In this document: positions 1 to 11,160 of the stretch, one piece after another
Numbering within the stretch: position 1 is the first letter of the stretch
Layout of the letters: every line of letters starts with the position of its first letter
Assembly: GCA_014706295.1 (NCBI GenBank)
Contig: JACSVZ010000004.1
Coordinates: 87,799,047 to 87,863,046, forward strand
Source of the DNA: Lycocorax pyrrhopterus obiensis
Lineage: Eukaryota; Chordata; Aves; Passeriformes; Paradisaeidae
Direction: 5' to 3'
DNA: 64,000 nt
Position numbers and translations under genes: made by a program
Notes under the pieces: model-generated
Seen by the model: the letters and a program-made list of their open reading frames with translations, nothing else
Databases searched by the model: none
What the model was told of the DNA's origin: nothing

Positions 1-429
1 TAAATATAGCTGTCATTAATCAAACCAGTAAAAGTCATCATTAAATAACAGTGCATTCATAAATAACTGACACTAGAGTCTCTATTAAGCCATCTTTTCA
101 AGTGTCTAAATCTACAGTCTCAGTGTCTGTTGAAAAACAAAGCCCACCCAGGCTGGAAAAGCAATCCACAATGGACAATAACATTTTCCAGTGTAAGTCC
201 CGATTCTTAAATTTTGCACCTTGACAATTTACTTCTGATTTTTTTCCTCCCTGTATGTAACTGAAGTAAAACACAATGGTGTTATATTAAATCTGGTAAC
301 AATGAAGCAGCAGTTATTCCTTCAGAAGATGGGGATTCTGATTTAGACTTCAAAAAATGTTTTGAGTTACAGACTCATCGGGAAAAAAGTTTTGAACTTA
401 TTCCATAATTTAATTCCAAAATAATAAGT

Positions 430-512
430 TCAGAAAATTGTATTTTCCAGAATGCCAAACAGCAGCAATAAAGCAGCTGGAACAGTTAGAAACATCATAA
501 TTTGCATTAATA
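430..512 (-). other. candidate TMEM14A terminal exon or its frameshifted relic
   Basis: About 450 bases downstream of exon 4, a minus-strand reading from 507 to 430 gives MQIMMFLTVPAALLLLFGIL, then five residues and a stop. Its hydrophobic LMxxMM...LLLL character resembles the expected C-terminal helix of TMEM14A. A possible acceptor (GTGGTCAG) ends at 513. The phase is wrong, though: exon 4 leaves two bases, and this acceptor would put the hydrophobic reading one base out. It may be 3' UTR chance, a lineage frameshift or a base error. The true last exon could also lie left of the window. Confidence 0.25.
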
Positions 513-961
513 CTGACCACAGTTCTTAGCTCAGGTCAAAAATGTCCTGGTTTTCAACAGTACTGTGCTTCCAGTGGTTTTGAATGCAGCCAAAACTAAA
601 CCAAAGTGTTGGCCTTTTTTTTAAGATGACTGTGTTGTATGAAATTAGACTAATTTTACGCAGATGTGTTCGAAAACACTAAGGCTTATCCAGGTTCTTC
701 CAAAGGCCTTATCAATATGCATTAATATTTAACTGCTGACCTCTCCTTTCTGTGCTGAGAAAGTCACTTCTTATCAGCTGTATCTGCCTAGTGAGAGAAA
801 AAAGCTCACTGCAAACAGGACTCTCCAAACTAATTTCACTTAAGCTGTATAGTTGCTGAATGACAGTGACTTCCATCAATACTGCCTTGAATCAGGTGTG
901 AAATGGCAACTATTTGAAAACCAGTGAAATCTTTACATTAAGATCTGCAATATATATTTAC

Positions 962-1049
962 CTCAGGCATGCTACTAGTCCGGCTGGCATTAATTTCTTG
1001 GACCTCTTGAACCGCATTCCCATTATAATGGTCAAAAGAAAAGATGAAA
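962..1049 (-). CDS. TMEM14A: TMEM14A exon 4
   Basis: Acceptor CTTTTACAG at 1050-1058, donor CTGAG|GTAAAT at 962/961, 88 bases. In phase it reads [19 protein letters not shown] followed by [10 protein letters not shown] and the first two bases of a Ser codon. The IMGxRFKRSKKxMPAGL signature is diagnostic for TMEM14A. It sits 3.4 kb downstream of exon 3. The donor leaves two bases (AG), so the missing exon must begin with one base completing the codon. Confidence 0.94.
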
Positions 1050-4000
1050 CTGTAAAAGACAATCCAATATATTTATGTTCTCACTTTTTGCAGTGGACCA
1101 CTCAGGAACATGTGGAGTTATCAAAGGTCATTGCTGTTTTCTTATGAACTGCAATTTAGTAAAACATTAGATCAGAGATAAGAGTCTATAAAAACATTCT
1201 TGCTTTTCCAAAATACACCATTATGATTTCTTTCAGCTACAAATAAGGAGTCCATGTGCAGCAAAATGCTAAATCCTATTCCATGGAGACTAAGTAAGTT
1301 TGTCAGTCAGTCAATTTTACTCACCCATATCTACATCCATGGGGATACAAATAAAGGAGAAAGAATCTTGGCCATAGCAGTAACATGTATACTGAATTAC
1401 AGGAATAGTGTCTCATAAATCACACCACCCTAGATCATTGCGGCTGTTTTCCAACTGTTCAAGGAGCTAGAGCATTCAACTTATTTTCTGCTTCATTTTT
1501 AGAATATTAGCTCTTTATTTGCTGAGCCTTAAAAACTATACTGGAAGGTTTGGCACTTGTTTTTGCTACAGAATATGGCTATTGACATCTCCTTCTTCAT
1601 GACCACGAGTTCCTTTGTAGCCTTTTGCTACGAGGGAACCATCCTTGCCTGTGACAAGAGCTGGGCAGCCCAAGAGGGCAATAACTGCAGCACAAGCAGC
1701 AGAGAACAAACATCATGAAAGAACCTGCATCTTCTTCCTGGAGTAGTCTTAACTAAAAATGGAGGCAGCAATGAACTCATCAGGCATGGGGATTTCATCT
1801 TGAACTATGGCTGCAGAGGGCGACATAAATGAGAAGGTTGAGGAGAACACATAAAACTGCAAAGATAGCTACCTTCATTAAAGAACTGTCACTTGAAATG
1901 CTTCCTAGAAGTACACAGAGAGGCAGAACTTCTCATGAGCAGCGGGGCTTTATCACTCTCTCGCAGCCAAAGTAATGGCAGTTACACAGATCTCTTCCCT
2001 TTCATGGAGCAGTTAAACCTTCTGGCTAATTCTCTTCAAATTCCACTGTCTAGTCCTGGGGCCAGTCCTGTGTTCATAGGTGCCAAAAATTAGTTTTAAA
2101 CTCACTTCAGTGTTACAAAACAAGCCCTGACAGCTACAAGTATCTTACAGAACTCTACAAACTATGTGCACTCATTAAAGATACCTTGCAAAAAAAATAT
2201 TACGCTCCATTATCCATTGCTCTTATTTTCTAGTCACATAGCCTTGATCCTCTCAGGAATGTCTCAAGAGTAAACTATTCCACAGCATGTGTCTTGCCAG
2301 AGTCCTAAGCATATTTACAATTTATTACAAGCTACAAAGCATGTTCACTCTGTAATGTTGTTTTATTTTCCATTTGCTAGTATATGGCTGTTCACAGGTT
2401 CCAGTGACTTTTTAAGACATTCAAGTTTTACACCTGATTTTAGAAAGTGATATACATTCACTGTTTCACCTTAAACCAGGTCAAAGAAATTAAATAAATC
2501 AAGACAAATTCAATCCAGTGAATCATATTCAGATCAGGATCAACTTGCACTGTGAATGCTACTAACTCTTGCATACTGAGGTTTGAATTTCTACACCTAC
2601 TTCAAACACATAAAAATGCATTAAAGTATCCAAGAAAGCACAGAGCTAATTTCAGATGAAGGAGGAAAATGCCTATAATAATAATTTCTAAAACAACTGA
2701 GAGAATTTGCCTGGGGTATAGGCTACATACTCTTTGTATGTAGGACAAGTTAAAATAACCTTCCTATCAAGGTCTTGTACTAAAATATTACCTAAATTAC
2801 TGTAGGAGACTCTTGCATAGGTGAAAAATACTGTCAATAGTTGTGGTTTGGATGGATGGGTTGTTTTTAGATTTCCTAACCTTTTAAAGGTTTGGGTGCT
2901 TGCTTTATTTAACATTGTAATTTACTGTACTGGTTTCCAAGTTCAGAGTGGTCACTTTCTTCCATGCACTTAATTTCCATCTTTCATTTGTGCTCTAGCT
3001 GCTTTTCACACTTTGGCATGTTAAGACATAAGTGAAAACATCCTAGTTTTCCACAAAAGCAACACACATTTATAATAAAAAGCAATTAAAACATTTTTTG
3101 TACACATTCTAAACTAAGACTGCTTTAAAAAGCCTTTGTTCCTTTTACTCTATGTAAGAAGAACTTTCTAGGGCAGGTGTAGTGAACTTCTCATTCCTGT
3201 AACTTCTACTAAATAAGTAATATACATTTCTCCAGTTGAGAAAGTCCTCACATGCTTACAGCTACGTGAAATGCAAAACACTGTTTTAGATCTCAGACAT
3301 TCAAAAGCACATTAATGGAAAATTTTGTATTAGTCCCTTCAAAACCTGGGAATTGGGAAACAGGCAACATATATTAAGTTTTAATGAGTCTCCTCTTCCA
3401 TAAATTCTGTATCTAACTTAGTGGCTTAATTAACCCATAGAAGTACAATGCTATACACTACTTAAAAGCATCTCACACTAATGATTATAAATTTACATAT
3501 ACTTAAGGCTATGTCTGCATTCCAAAAGAAGTTTTGGCGTTTTTTTAAACAGTGGGATAACTTAACCTGAGCAAGGTCATGGTGGCAAAAGTGGAAATCC
3601 AATTTAAGGCCATCTAGGAGAAGATCAGGTCCACCATTACCACCTTTACCAAAGAACCTGGTGGGAATGCTACTCAACATTTTTTTGAAATGGAAATTTT
3701 AGTAACTGTGACTGGGGCAAAGCACAAAATCAGAATGAACAGTATACCACAAATTCTAAATTGAGAAAAAACAATTGTGTACTCACACAATCTGGATTAA
3801 ATGTATTTTAAATGTATTTCTGCATGTGAAACCACCTTTGCTAAAACCATGGGTGAGACAAGCTCCCAACAGCTCTTATTGCAAATCACTTGGGCGAGGT
3901 TAATGTCCCCCTTAGGGAATGTAGGTTTTGCCTCCATGAGGGTTTCATGGCAAACTAGCTACCATGACAATTACTGCATAGTTTGTATCCTGTCTTTCTT

Positions 4001-7000
4001 AACAGCAAAGGAAAAACACTAAATCAAACTATTTGATTCACTTGGAGCAGAGGATACGTTAAATTATGCAACACTGGATCCTACACCTACTTTACTGCTC
4101 AAATTGCGAAATTCTAATCTGTAGCTAATGATTTTATTGCAGTACTATCTCCTGTTTCTCAGCTGGATTTCACAATCTGTGCAATGTTAGGCAACCACCT
4201 CATAAAAGGAGGTGCTGCCAGGTGGTAACACACACCTGCTGGCTTTGTGTGAATGATCTGCCTTACCTTGCAAATGGCTCCTGAATTTTGCAAGCTAAGT
4301 TGAAGTATTGAACTCTATTTAAAACTCAACACTTAAATGAAAGCAATACTCAAAATTTACTAAAAAGAGAATTTTACACGCAGTTCAGGATGCTGCTTGT
4401 TTGTTTGTTTGTTTACTGTAGTAAAACACTTACACAATGATATCTTCACATTTCTTGGATCACATGTTACACAGTAAGCTCCATAACCAGCCACACAGCC
4501 AAAGGTGAGTCCAGCAGCTAAAGAGATTTTACTCCCTGCAAGAAATCATTCAAGTGTTATTTCTCAATACAAGGTCTTTAAACTCAGTCTTTATATGGGA
4601 GTTGTCTCTCTATACAGTATTATCCAAATATATTAAAAATAAAACTGATTTTGCCACATTCCAGCTTACCTCACCCAGTGTGAATAGAGAGGCAATATTT
4701 CTTTAACTGGGTCATTCTAATGTGTGGCATTAGGGGCAAAGTCAACTAAGTTAGAGGGAGATGATCAGGATCCACTAATATTTGCAACTTGGGAAAAATA
4801 CAACCCTAAATTTGGCTATTTTCTCTATCATACTTAAGAAGGATTTTTGTAATTTCTCGGAACTGTCTGTTCATTTTAACTGTATCTGACAGCACTTGGG
4901 AGTCTCCAAAAATTGTAGAAATGCATCAGTATATATAAAGAGTAAATTGCACAACATGTGTAGTCATAATGTCAGGCCTTTCAGTCTTGACATCAGTCCT
5001 GGAAAAAGAAATGCTATCACCAACATCACATTTAATAAATAAAGAATGAAAAAACAAATAAATGGCAATGAGAATGAAAACAGGGCTTCTAAAAGTAACT
5101 TGACATCTTCTTGCAGTGCTATTGCAAAACTGGTTCATAAATCCCGGATATATCCCTAATATATTTAGATTTCTGAACAGACATTTGTCTTGGTACCATA
5201 TTATAAAAGTGTAGAATCTGCACAGCAGACATTATTTGGATTAAGCTGATCCCCTAAATGTTTATAAATAAAGAATCCAGACCCCCTGATGTAATTTAGC
5301 TCCCAATCCTTTTGAGTATTTTTAATCAAGACTTTGCAAGAAATAGAAATCATAACCAATAAAAAATCATCTAGACTTGCCACGAGGATTGACCAACTAT
5401 TAAAGAGTGAAGAGAACAGGTGAACGGGATAGTCAGTGAGTGCAGCTGGCTGCAAACACAAAAATACAGTGTTTTCAGAAATTCAGATACGAAGCCGTGT
5501 CTCTGAGAGCACAGCATATGCACACTGCGAAGGTGACCCTAAATCACAAGAATCGTGACGGATAATGGCCAGAGGGAAGGAGGGCGATGCGCGGCTGAGG
5601 CTTGCGGAGAGCTGACGGGAACCCGCCTGCAGCTCCCGCCTGCCCGTCCTCGGTACCGCCGCGACCTCTGCCGGGTGCAGGGCCCGGGCACGGCGCTGCC
5701 ACCCGCGGGACGGCGAAAATCCCTGGAACACCGAAACTGCGCTCTGTGGTACACTGCCCCCTGAAACCTGCCTCGTTATCCTACTGTGAAAAGGCACAAT
5801 TCTAACAGTACCAGAGAATTAACCACCAACTCAGAGCACACAAGTAAAGGGGGGTTTTTCACCCTGCATCTGGAAATGTCAGAATCAAGCCTGGATGTCT
5901 CTGTAGAAAATAAGCTTTAATCAAGGATCTACTGTGCTCAACACAGGAATGATTAAAAGGAGATGAGAAAGCCCAAAATGCACTTAAGGTCAAAGATAAC
6001 ATGACAACCCCCACTCTTTGCCCGGAAAACAAACTCATGTAAGTGCTTCAGCTGGCCCAAGTGCCTCTCATGAGATTCAGTGCATTTACAGCAGCATATG
6101 ATGGATGTAAAATGCAGTTGTGTTAATTACAGCAAAGTTGTCATGTCTCACAGTGCATAGAGGAAATTCAAATGCTTGATTTCCTGCTGTCCCAGTACCT
6201 ACCTTTACGAGTGTAAGCTACAACACCTCCAAACATCAGCAATGAAGCATACGCAAAACCAATCCAGTCAACAGCCATGGTCCCAACTCTGGAAAAAAAC
6301 TAAAACATATTTCAACTGAAGGCAAACAAATTCCTTCCTCATGGTAAAAAAGAAATCATTACTTAAAGGGTTCTAAATAACACTACAATCTCCTAAGTCG
6401 TGTTTGACAACTGTGTCAAAACATTCAGAAGGTGAAGGTGTGCCTGTTGACTATTGTACCATCCTTTCACTAACTGCTGCCCTTCCTTACACCCCAGTAT
6501 CTGGATATACTGTATTTCCATTAGGGGATTTTTTGGGATGTCCGTTGCATGCATTTTTCCCAGTCACAAATACATGCATGCAGGCAAAAAGCTTGACACC
6601 ACCCAAAGCACGTTTTGTCACATGTGTGCCATAGGGCTGAGCTGAGCGCACACTATGGATATGTACACGTCTTCTGAGTGCTCAGCTCAGTGCTTTCATC
6701 TCTTTTCAACCACACTGCACCTGGTGCATTTCAAGTGGAATCTAACAAACCCTGCACCAGACAAAAAAAAGAATTTTCAGAGTCTGTTCAATGTTTCCAG
6801 ACAGAAACTTAGGCTGTTTTGGGAAGCTATACATACAGCTGCTTTGTCCTGTGTCTATGCCCTTTTGTTTCACCTTTACATTTTGGTGCATTGCCTGAAG
6901 TTAGGCTTCTGTCTCGCAGGAAGCATTCAAGGTTCTGTTGTGATGCTGGTCCCTACTTCCCTGGCAGTGCTGTGTAAAGGCATGAATGGCAGTGCTCTGC

Positions 7001-7640
7001 AGCCAGAGAGCCCCTGCAGCACCACGGCCTCTCTCCCATCAGCCTGTGGGACACGCCTTTTCGCTCCTTCTCTCAAATTAAGTGTACACTTAATTAAGCA
7101 CGTCCTTCTTTATACCTCAGCGTGCGTGTCCTTGACCACAGCGTTAAAGGGCGGTAGCAAAGAGTGCTCACTCAGCATTTCATGTCAAGCCTTTAGTATT
7201 AAAAGTAAGCAACTCGCAGCGAGCCCCCTCCTCCCCAGGTCGTAACCCCTCAGGACAAAAGGTGGATTTAGGGGCCCATGGCACCCGGGAGAACGAGGTT
7301 TGCAAAGGCAGGGGCCAGGGATGCAGGGGCCAGGGATCCCCAAGCCTTTGATGTGCCCGGCCTTCGCGGCCACCTCCCGCCCGGGCCCCAGCCCGCGTCT
7401 CGCTTCCCAGCGCCGGGCGCAGCCCCCGGGAAAAGGCAGGTGCCTGCGGGGGGCGGCGCCGCACCCTGCCCAGCCGCCCGCTCGCCCCCGGCCTCCCCCG
7501 CCGCGGCTCGGCCCCGCCGCCCCGCCGTACCTCGTCCTGCCGCGCCGCCCTCTGACCTGCCGCGGCCCCGGCCCCGCCTCCCGCCGGCGGAAGGAGGGCG
7601 CCTGTCGCTGTCATGGCGCTGGCGCGGCCCGCCCGTAGCG
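962..7640 (-). CDS. TMEM14A: TMEM14A gene, transmembrane protein 14A (spliced, terminal exon unresolved)
   Basis: Spliced minus-strand gene of the TMEM14 (UPF0136) family of small four-helix membrane proteins. Known TMEM14A sits in mitochondrial/ER membranes and counters BAX-driven loss of mitochondrial potential. Coding exons seen are 6203-6278, 4434-4535 and 962-1049. All have canonical GT/AG borders and their phases agree, giving 88 codons plus two bases; the human protein has 99 residues. The protein starts [20 protein letters not shown], continues with a glycine-rich second helix ([13 protein letters not shown]) and a third segment ending [20 protein letters not shown]. The basic KRSKK loop followed by MPAGL is a clear family signature and separates it from TMEM14C. 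The non-coding first exon lies in the CpG island near 7.53-7.64 kb. The last ~10 residues are not found in phase; see 430-512. Identification is firm, the 3' end is not. Confidence 0.9.
1050..4433 (-). other. TMEM14A: TMEM14A intron 3, no further feature seen
   Basis: AT-rich intronic sequence between exons 4 and 3. Open stretches here are short and lack splice-supported or family-like content. The only marked local feature is a short TTTG repeat at its right end. Confidence 0.75.
4398..4414. repeat. (TTTG)n short microsatellite
   Basis: About four copies of a TTTG unit lie 20 bases downstream of the TMEM14A exon 3 donor on the transcribed strand, where they read as CAAA repeats. Confidence 0.8.
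4434..4535 (-). CDS. TMEM14A: TMEM14A exon 3
   Basis: Acceptor CTTGCAG at 4536-4542, donor TTGT|GTAAGTG at 4434/4433, 102 bases. In phase with exon 2 it reads [20 protein letters not shown] then [14 protein letters not shown]. This matches the second helix and following loop of TMEM14A (human has an AGLFVGCLAGYGAYRVSND type segment here). The GCVAGYGAY glycine motif is the most conserved part of the family. The exon ends one base into a codon, and exon 4 completes it as Phe. Confidence 0.94.
5570..5735. other. GC-rich patch inside TMEM14A intron 2
   Basis: An isolated GC- and CpG-rich block in an otherwise AT-rich intron, with abrupt edges. It is open in several frames on both strands (for example 5483-5797 minus and 5555-5764 plus), which is expected of GC-rich DNA and not evidence of coding. 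It could be an alternative promoter or a decayed insertion; no repeat family was recognised. Confidence 0.45.
6203..6288 (-). CDS. TMEM14A: TMEM14A exon 2 (start codon)
   Basis: Acceptor TTTTTTTCCAG at 6289-6290, ATG at 6278-6276 in the good context GGGACCATGG, donor AAAG|GTAGGT at 6203/6202. It encodes 25 codons plus one base: [20 protein letters not shown] then AYTRK. This is the first membrane helix, with a small-residue face, followed by the basic turn typical of the family. No other in-frame ATG lies upstream within the exon, so this start is the only choice. Confidence is high because the reading joins in phase to exon 3. Confidence 0.92.
6289..7530 (-). other. TMEM14A: TMEM14A intron 1
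   Basis: 1.24 kb intron, AT-rich on the left and merging into the CpG island on the right. It contains a 196-codon open stretch on the plus strand (6655-7245). I treat this as chance because it has no recognisable domain or splice partners. Confidence 0.7.
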
Positions 7641-7690
7641 CTGCCGGCGGAGCGGCGGCTGGCGGCGCTTGGCGGAGCCGGGCCGCGGGA
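7290..7690 (-). promoter_or_regulatory. TMEM14A: CpG-island promoter of TMEM14A
   Basis: Roughly 400 bases of very GC-rich, CpG-dense sequence with several GC-box-like runs (CCCCGCC, CCGCCTCCC) and no obvious TATA box. It surrounds the inferred non-coding first exon of TMEM14A, as expected of a housekeeping promoter with dispersed starts. On the right it ends at a CR1 element whose 3' end points away from the gene. No plus-strand partner gene is visible, so there is no support for a bidirectional pair in this window. Confidence 0.7.
7531..7640 (-). other. TMEM14A: TMEM14A exon 1 (5' UTR), 5' end approximate
   Basis: On the minus strand a good donor (GAG|GTACGG) falls at 7531/7530 inside a GC-rich CpG island. 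The next exon downstream begins only 10 bases before the ATG, so a separate non-coding first exon is needed, as in mammalian TMEM14A. The transcription start cannot be read from sequence; 7640 is a guess inside the island. Only the donor edge has direct support. Confidence 0.5.
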
Positions 7691-8197
7691 GACAAGTGGG
7701 TGACCATGAGCCGGCAGTGCCCTTGCGGCCAGGAGGGCAGTGGTGTCCAGGGGTGCATCGGGAAGAGCGTGGCCAACGGGAGGTGATCCTCCCCCTCTAC
7801 TCGGCCTTAGTGAGGCCGCATCTGGAGTGCTGTGTCCAGTCCTGGGCTCCGCAGTAAAAGAGATACGTGGAACCACTGGAGAGGGTCCAGCGGAGGCCAC
7901 AAAGATGACTAGGGGTCTGCAGGATCTCTTTTATAAAGAGAGACTGCAGGACTTGGGTCTCTTCTGTCTAGAGAAGAATGAGAGAGGATCTCATTCATGC
8001 ATATAAATATCTCAAAGCTGGGTGTCGGGAGGGTGGTGCCAGACGTTTTTGGTGGTGTACAGCAACAGGACAGGGAGCAATGGCCATAAACTAAACCACA
8101 CGAAGTTTCAGCTCAGTTGGTGAGAACATGGTGCTAATAATGGGCTAGATGATCTGCAGGGGTCCCTTCCAGCCCTTACAGCTCTGTGATTCTGTGA
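7690..8197 (+). mobile_element. CR1 LINE 3' portion with embedded tRNA-Ile fragment
   Basis: The plus strand reads the end of CR1 ORF2: [20 protein letters not shown], then after stops ERVQRRP and later HAYKYLKAG. These match the conserved C-terminal part of CR1 polymerase. The 3' end is CR1-typical (GGGCTAGATGATCTGCAGGGG, then GTCCCTTCCAGCCC and ATTCTGTGA). The usual ~190-base CR1 UTR between these parts is missing, replaced by 32 bases of tRNA-Ile-like sequence (8109-8140). The left boundary at the CpG island is approximate. The copy is dead because of in-frame stops. Confidence 0.85.
8109..8140 (+). other. tRNA-Ile-like fragment (A box) inside CR1
   Basis: The 20 bases CAGCTCAGTTGGTGAGAACA, followed by TGGTGCTAATAA, match the D-arm to anticodon-arm part of tRNA-Ile(AAT): GCTCAGTTGGTTAGAG and TGGTGCTAATAA. 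The A box is complete; the T-arm and B box are absent. CR1 sequence flanks it on both sides. Confidence 0.75.
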
Positions 8198-10889
8198 GTC
8201 GTGGCTGCGCTGGCACAGGGCAGCACACTCTGTTTGTTGGGGCCCTTCTGTGACAGCACCCTGCTCCAGGGTGGGCATCTGCTGCTGGAGACTCCTTATC
8301 CAGCCCTTCAGGCAGTGGAAAGGTCTGTGGATATTTTAAAGGCAAACCCCTCTTGCCTTGCCGTGTTTGGGGTGGAAGGACTCATGAACGAAGGAGTCAC
8401 GCATGCAGATCCACCTGTCCCCAAAGCGCGCCCGTCCCACAGATGGGTAGGGGCAGGGTGAGGGTCTGCTGCCTGCAGCCCCCACAGGCACCCTGTGACC
8501 CAGCAATGGGCACTCCTTGATGTGCCAGGCACCCTTCTGTCCCCTGCCTCTCTCCTAAGAAGGTTTCTCTCTGTCCTTGCTTCTGTTTTTTGAAAGTCTG
8601 AGGGCTGCTGCATGAAGTCAGGTGAGCAGGCACGTAGGCTGAATGCTGGTATGTGTTTGTCAGGGAAAACAGCAGGCACAAGCCCCAAGATTCTGATACT
8701 AAACACGTAGCTAATTTATGAAACTGCTTAACGTGGTTATTTTAACACCCTGACTTCTTGTCTGCTAGCCCTGTTTGCTGGACCTATTCCACTACAAGCT
8801 ATTTTTGTCCGTATTTTGTCCCCCTCCACAGTGTTTCTTTAGCTTTTTGTCAAGTGAGCGATTCTTGACCAGCACAGGACGTGTCCTTCAGGGTTGATTC
8901 AAGGGTGCCTGTGTGCAACATTCCCCACACTTCCCTTGTTCCCACAAACACACTGAGCATAAACATGGCCACAACAGGGAGAGACTCACAATGCCATGTG
9001 ATAGGACTTGGATACCTGCCTTCTTCAGAGGTCATTTGAAAATCTCTGCCAAAATCCTGTGTTTCCTTTAGATTTCTTTGCTTAAAGGTGTGGGAGTTTT
9101 CCGCTCCAAAGAGCTAGCTGGAAAGCAAATCAGCATTCTCATTAGGGTTAACATATCTAATTTCCACTCCTAACGTTCCATTTGTTTTTTTCTTGTAGTG
9201 TTTAACTGCTGCAATACAAACCCACTCCATGTGAGCTGTCCAAGTCTTCTGTCTGCTCAGTGGAAAACAGAACTGCTCTCCTTATCTCACCACAGTGTCT
9301 GTGGGAAGGAAGACTGAAGGTACAGCAACTTTGGAAAACAAACATACGACACTTGAGGGCAGGATGGCTCCAAAATGCAAACAAAAAGTGGATTCATAAG
9401 CTGAAATCCAGAAATCTTGGATTTCTTGATGAAGTATTATGAGACTTGCGGCTCTTGAAAAGCACAGTAAAATAAACAGGGAATTAAATGGAGCAGAACC
9501 ATGCAACTCTATTTGAGGGGATTCCAAAGTGGAGCAAATACAGTATCTTTTGGCACCTCTGGGATAATGACCAGTTGTGATTACTGATTCAGTGATACTC
9601 ATCACTTAAGCAGACTGGGTAACCCTGAAGTCTGGGTAAAATTTGAATTCACATAATTATATGCTGCTTGTTATGTTCCCTTCAATTTTCAATTACAAAA
9701 AGTATTTGGTACGGTTTTCCCTAAGGTTTTACTTAACTATTGTCTGATGTGAAATGGCTGCTGTATTTTACAGCACAGATGGGAGGTTTTGAATAGGAGG
9801 AAAGTTAATTAAATTAGTTTGTTGGTAGCATGACAAATCAAACACCTCAGTCCTTACAGTGAAGTATAACAGAGCCAGCAGCATAGCCAGTGTTGCTGTT
9901 GCTATGTGCTTTCTAGTATAGTTTTCACTTGCTTGTTACTGCCAATCTGAGCTGAAATTTCCCCTGTTGGGTGTCTGCTTCCAGCTGTTTTATTTTAGTT
10001 TGTTTTGGTTATTTTGTTTTGTACTATGATTTGTTTGCTTTGGTTTTGGAAAGTTCCATTTACAACAATTGAGCCAACTACAAGGATGAATTTAGGGGGG
10101 AATACATGGTTTTGTCCATTATAAACATAACCATTTCACTAAACAGCCCCTAGCATCTCTCTGCTTTGGAAAAACAAGTTTTCAAATCTGGCAAGCAAAT
10201 TGCCTTAGTTTCAGGGATGTATTTTACCATGTTCAGGAAAATGTGACCTGAAGAGAAAAAGAATTTAAAATGTAGAGTGGAGGCTTCTTAAAATTGTACA
10301 GCCCTGTCCCCAGAAAGTTTCACCCGTATTGATCATGTGTGACCTTGTGTTAGCCCCGGCTACATTCTCACTTGAAGGTAGGCATTCTTCCCTGAAAAAG
10401 TCTGAGCTTGTGCCTTGCTTTGCTTATGTCCTGTCTAAAACAAGAAGCCTCTAAGGGGCTTGTATAACACAGTCCATCTCCCTCCCCTGGAACATTTTTA
10501 CTGAGGCTACCTGTTGTTAGAGAAGGTGTTGGCAGCATGAAGCACATGAAAGACCTCTCTCTGCTGTAAGCTGTTTGTGTTACTTGTTGGTCTTCCTGTA
10601 TTAACACTAAAGGATACTCATAGTTGTAAGCACCAAGTAAGATTTAATGCTAACTGCTATCCCAGAACATGATGTGATACCACAATGGATCTGTGGAATT
10701 GAAGAGTGCCTCTGAAATCCCATAGACAGAAGAAAAGGTCCTGAGATAGGGAAAAAAGAGCAGCTAAGCACCTTGAGACAGGTGTAGTTCTGGAATATTT
10801 TTGTGCAAAGATTGTTCTCCTCATTGGGTGGGATTATGGAAAAAGATTGATGTTTTCCAAATCCTGCAGAAGTAGGGGCAGTCATTGAA

Positions 10890-11160
10890 ACCAGTAAGAG
10901 TTTGGTTTAAAAAAGATAAAAGGGAATGTACTCTTTTTTTATGTAGCAGATATAGTGAACTTGTGGAATTTACTGCCAGCAGAGGTTTTGGAAGCAAATA
11001 GGTCAGCAGATTGGAAAGGAGACTAATCAATTAAATGGTCTGCATATTCATAAAGAGATGCAAGAAGAATTTAGTAGGGATATGCTCTCTAGCATCCCTG
11101 TTACAGTGGTTGTGAGTGCTGGAGAAGAGTAAAGGTAATGTATATGCCTGGCTTGCATGT
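10890..11160 (+). mobile_element. possible ancient CR1/L3-like LINE 3' remnant
   Basis: Text of the type TTGTGGAATTTACTGCCAGC, then AGAGGTTTTGGAAGCAAATA, resembles the conserved 3' region of old amniote CR1/L3 elements (gtggaattcactgccacagg...gaggcaaat). No clear 3' end is visible. Highly diverged; weak support. Confidence 0.35.

Noticed and set aside
1560..1720. another TMEM14A coding exon on the minus strand (possible acceptor near 1690)
   Set aside because: The reading after the acceptor ([20 protein letters not shown]) does not resemble TMEM14A. The true exon 4 was found at 962-1049, in phase and with the family signature.
6655..7245. 196-codon plus-strand open frame
   Set aside because: It lies in TMEM14A intron 1 on the opposite strand, has no recognisable domain, low-complexity composition and no promoter or splice context. 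Best explained as chance.
7180..7900. overlapping 140-210 codon open frames on both strands
   Set aside because: They are by-products of the CpG island and CR1 sequence: alanine-, arginine- and proline-rich readings in several frames at once.
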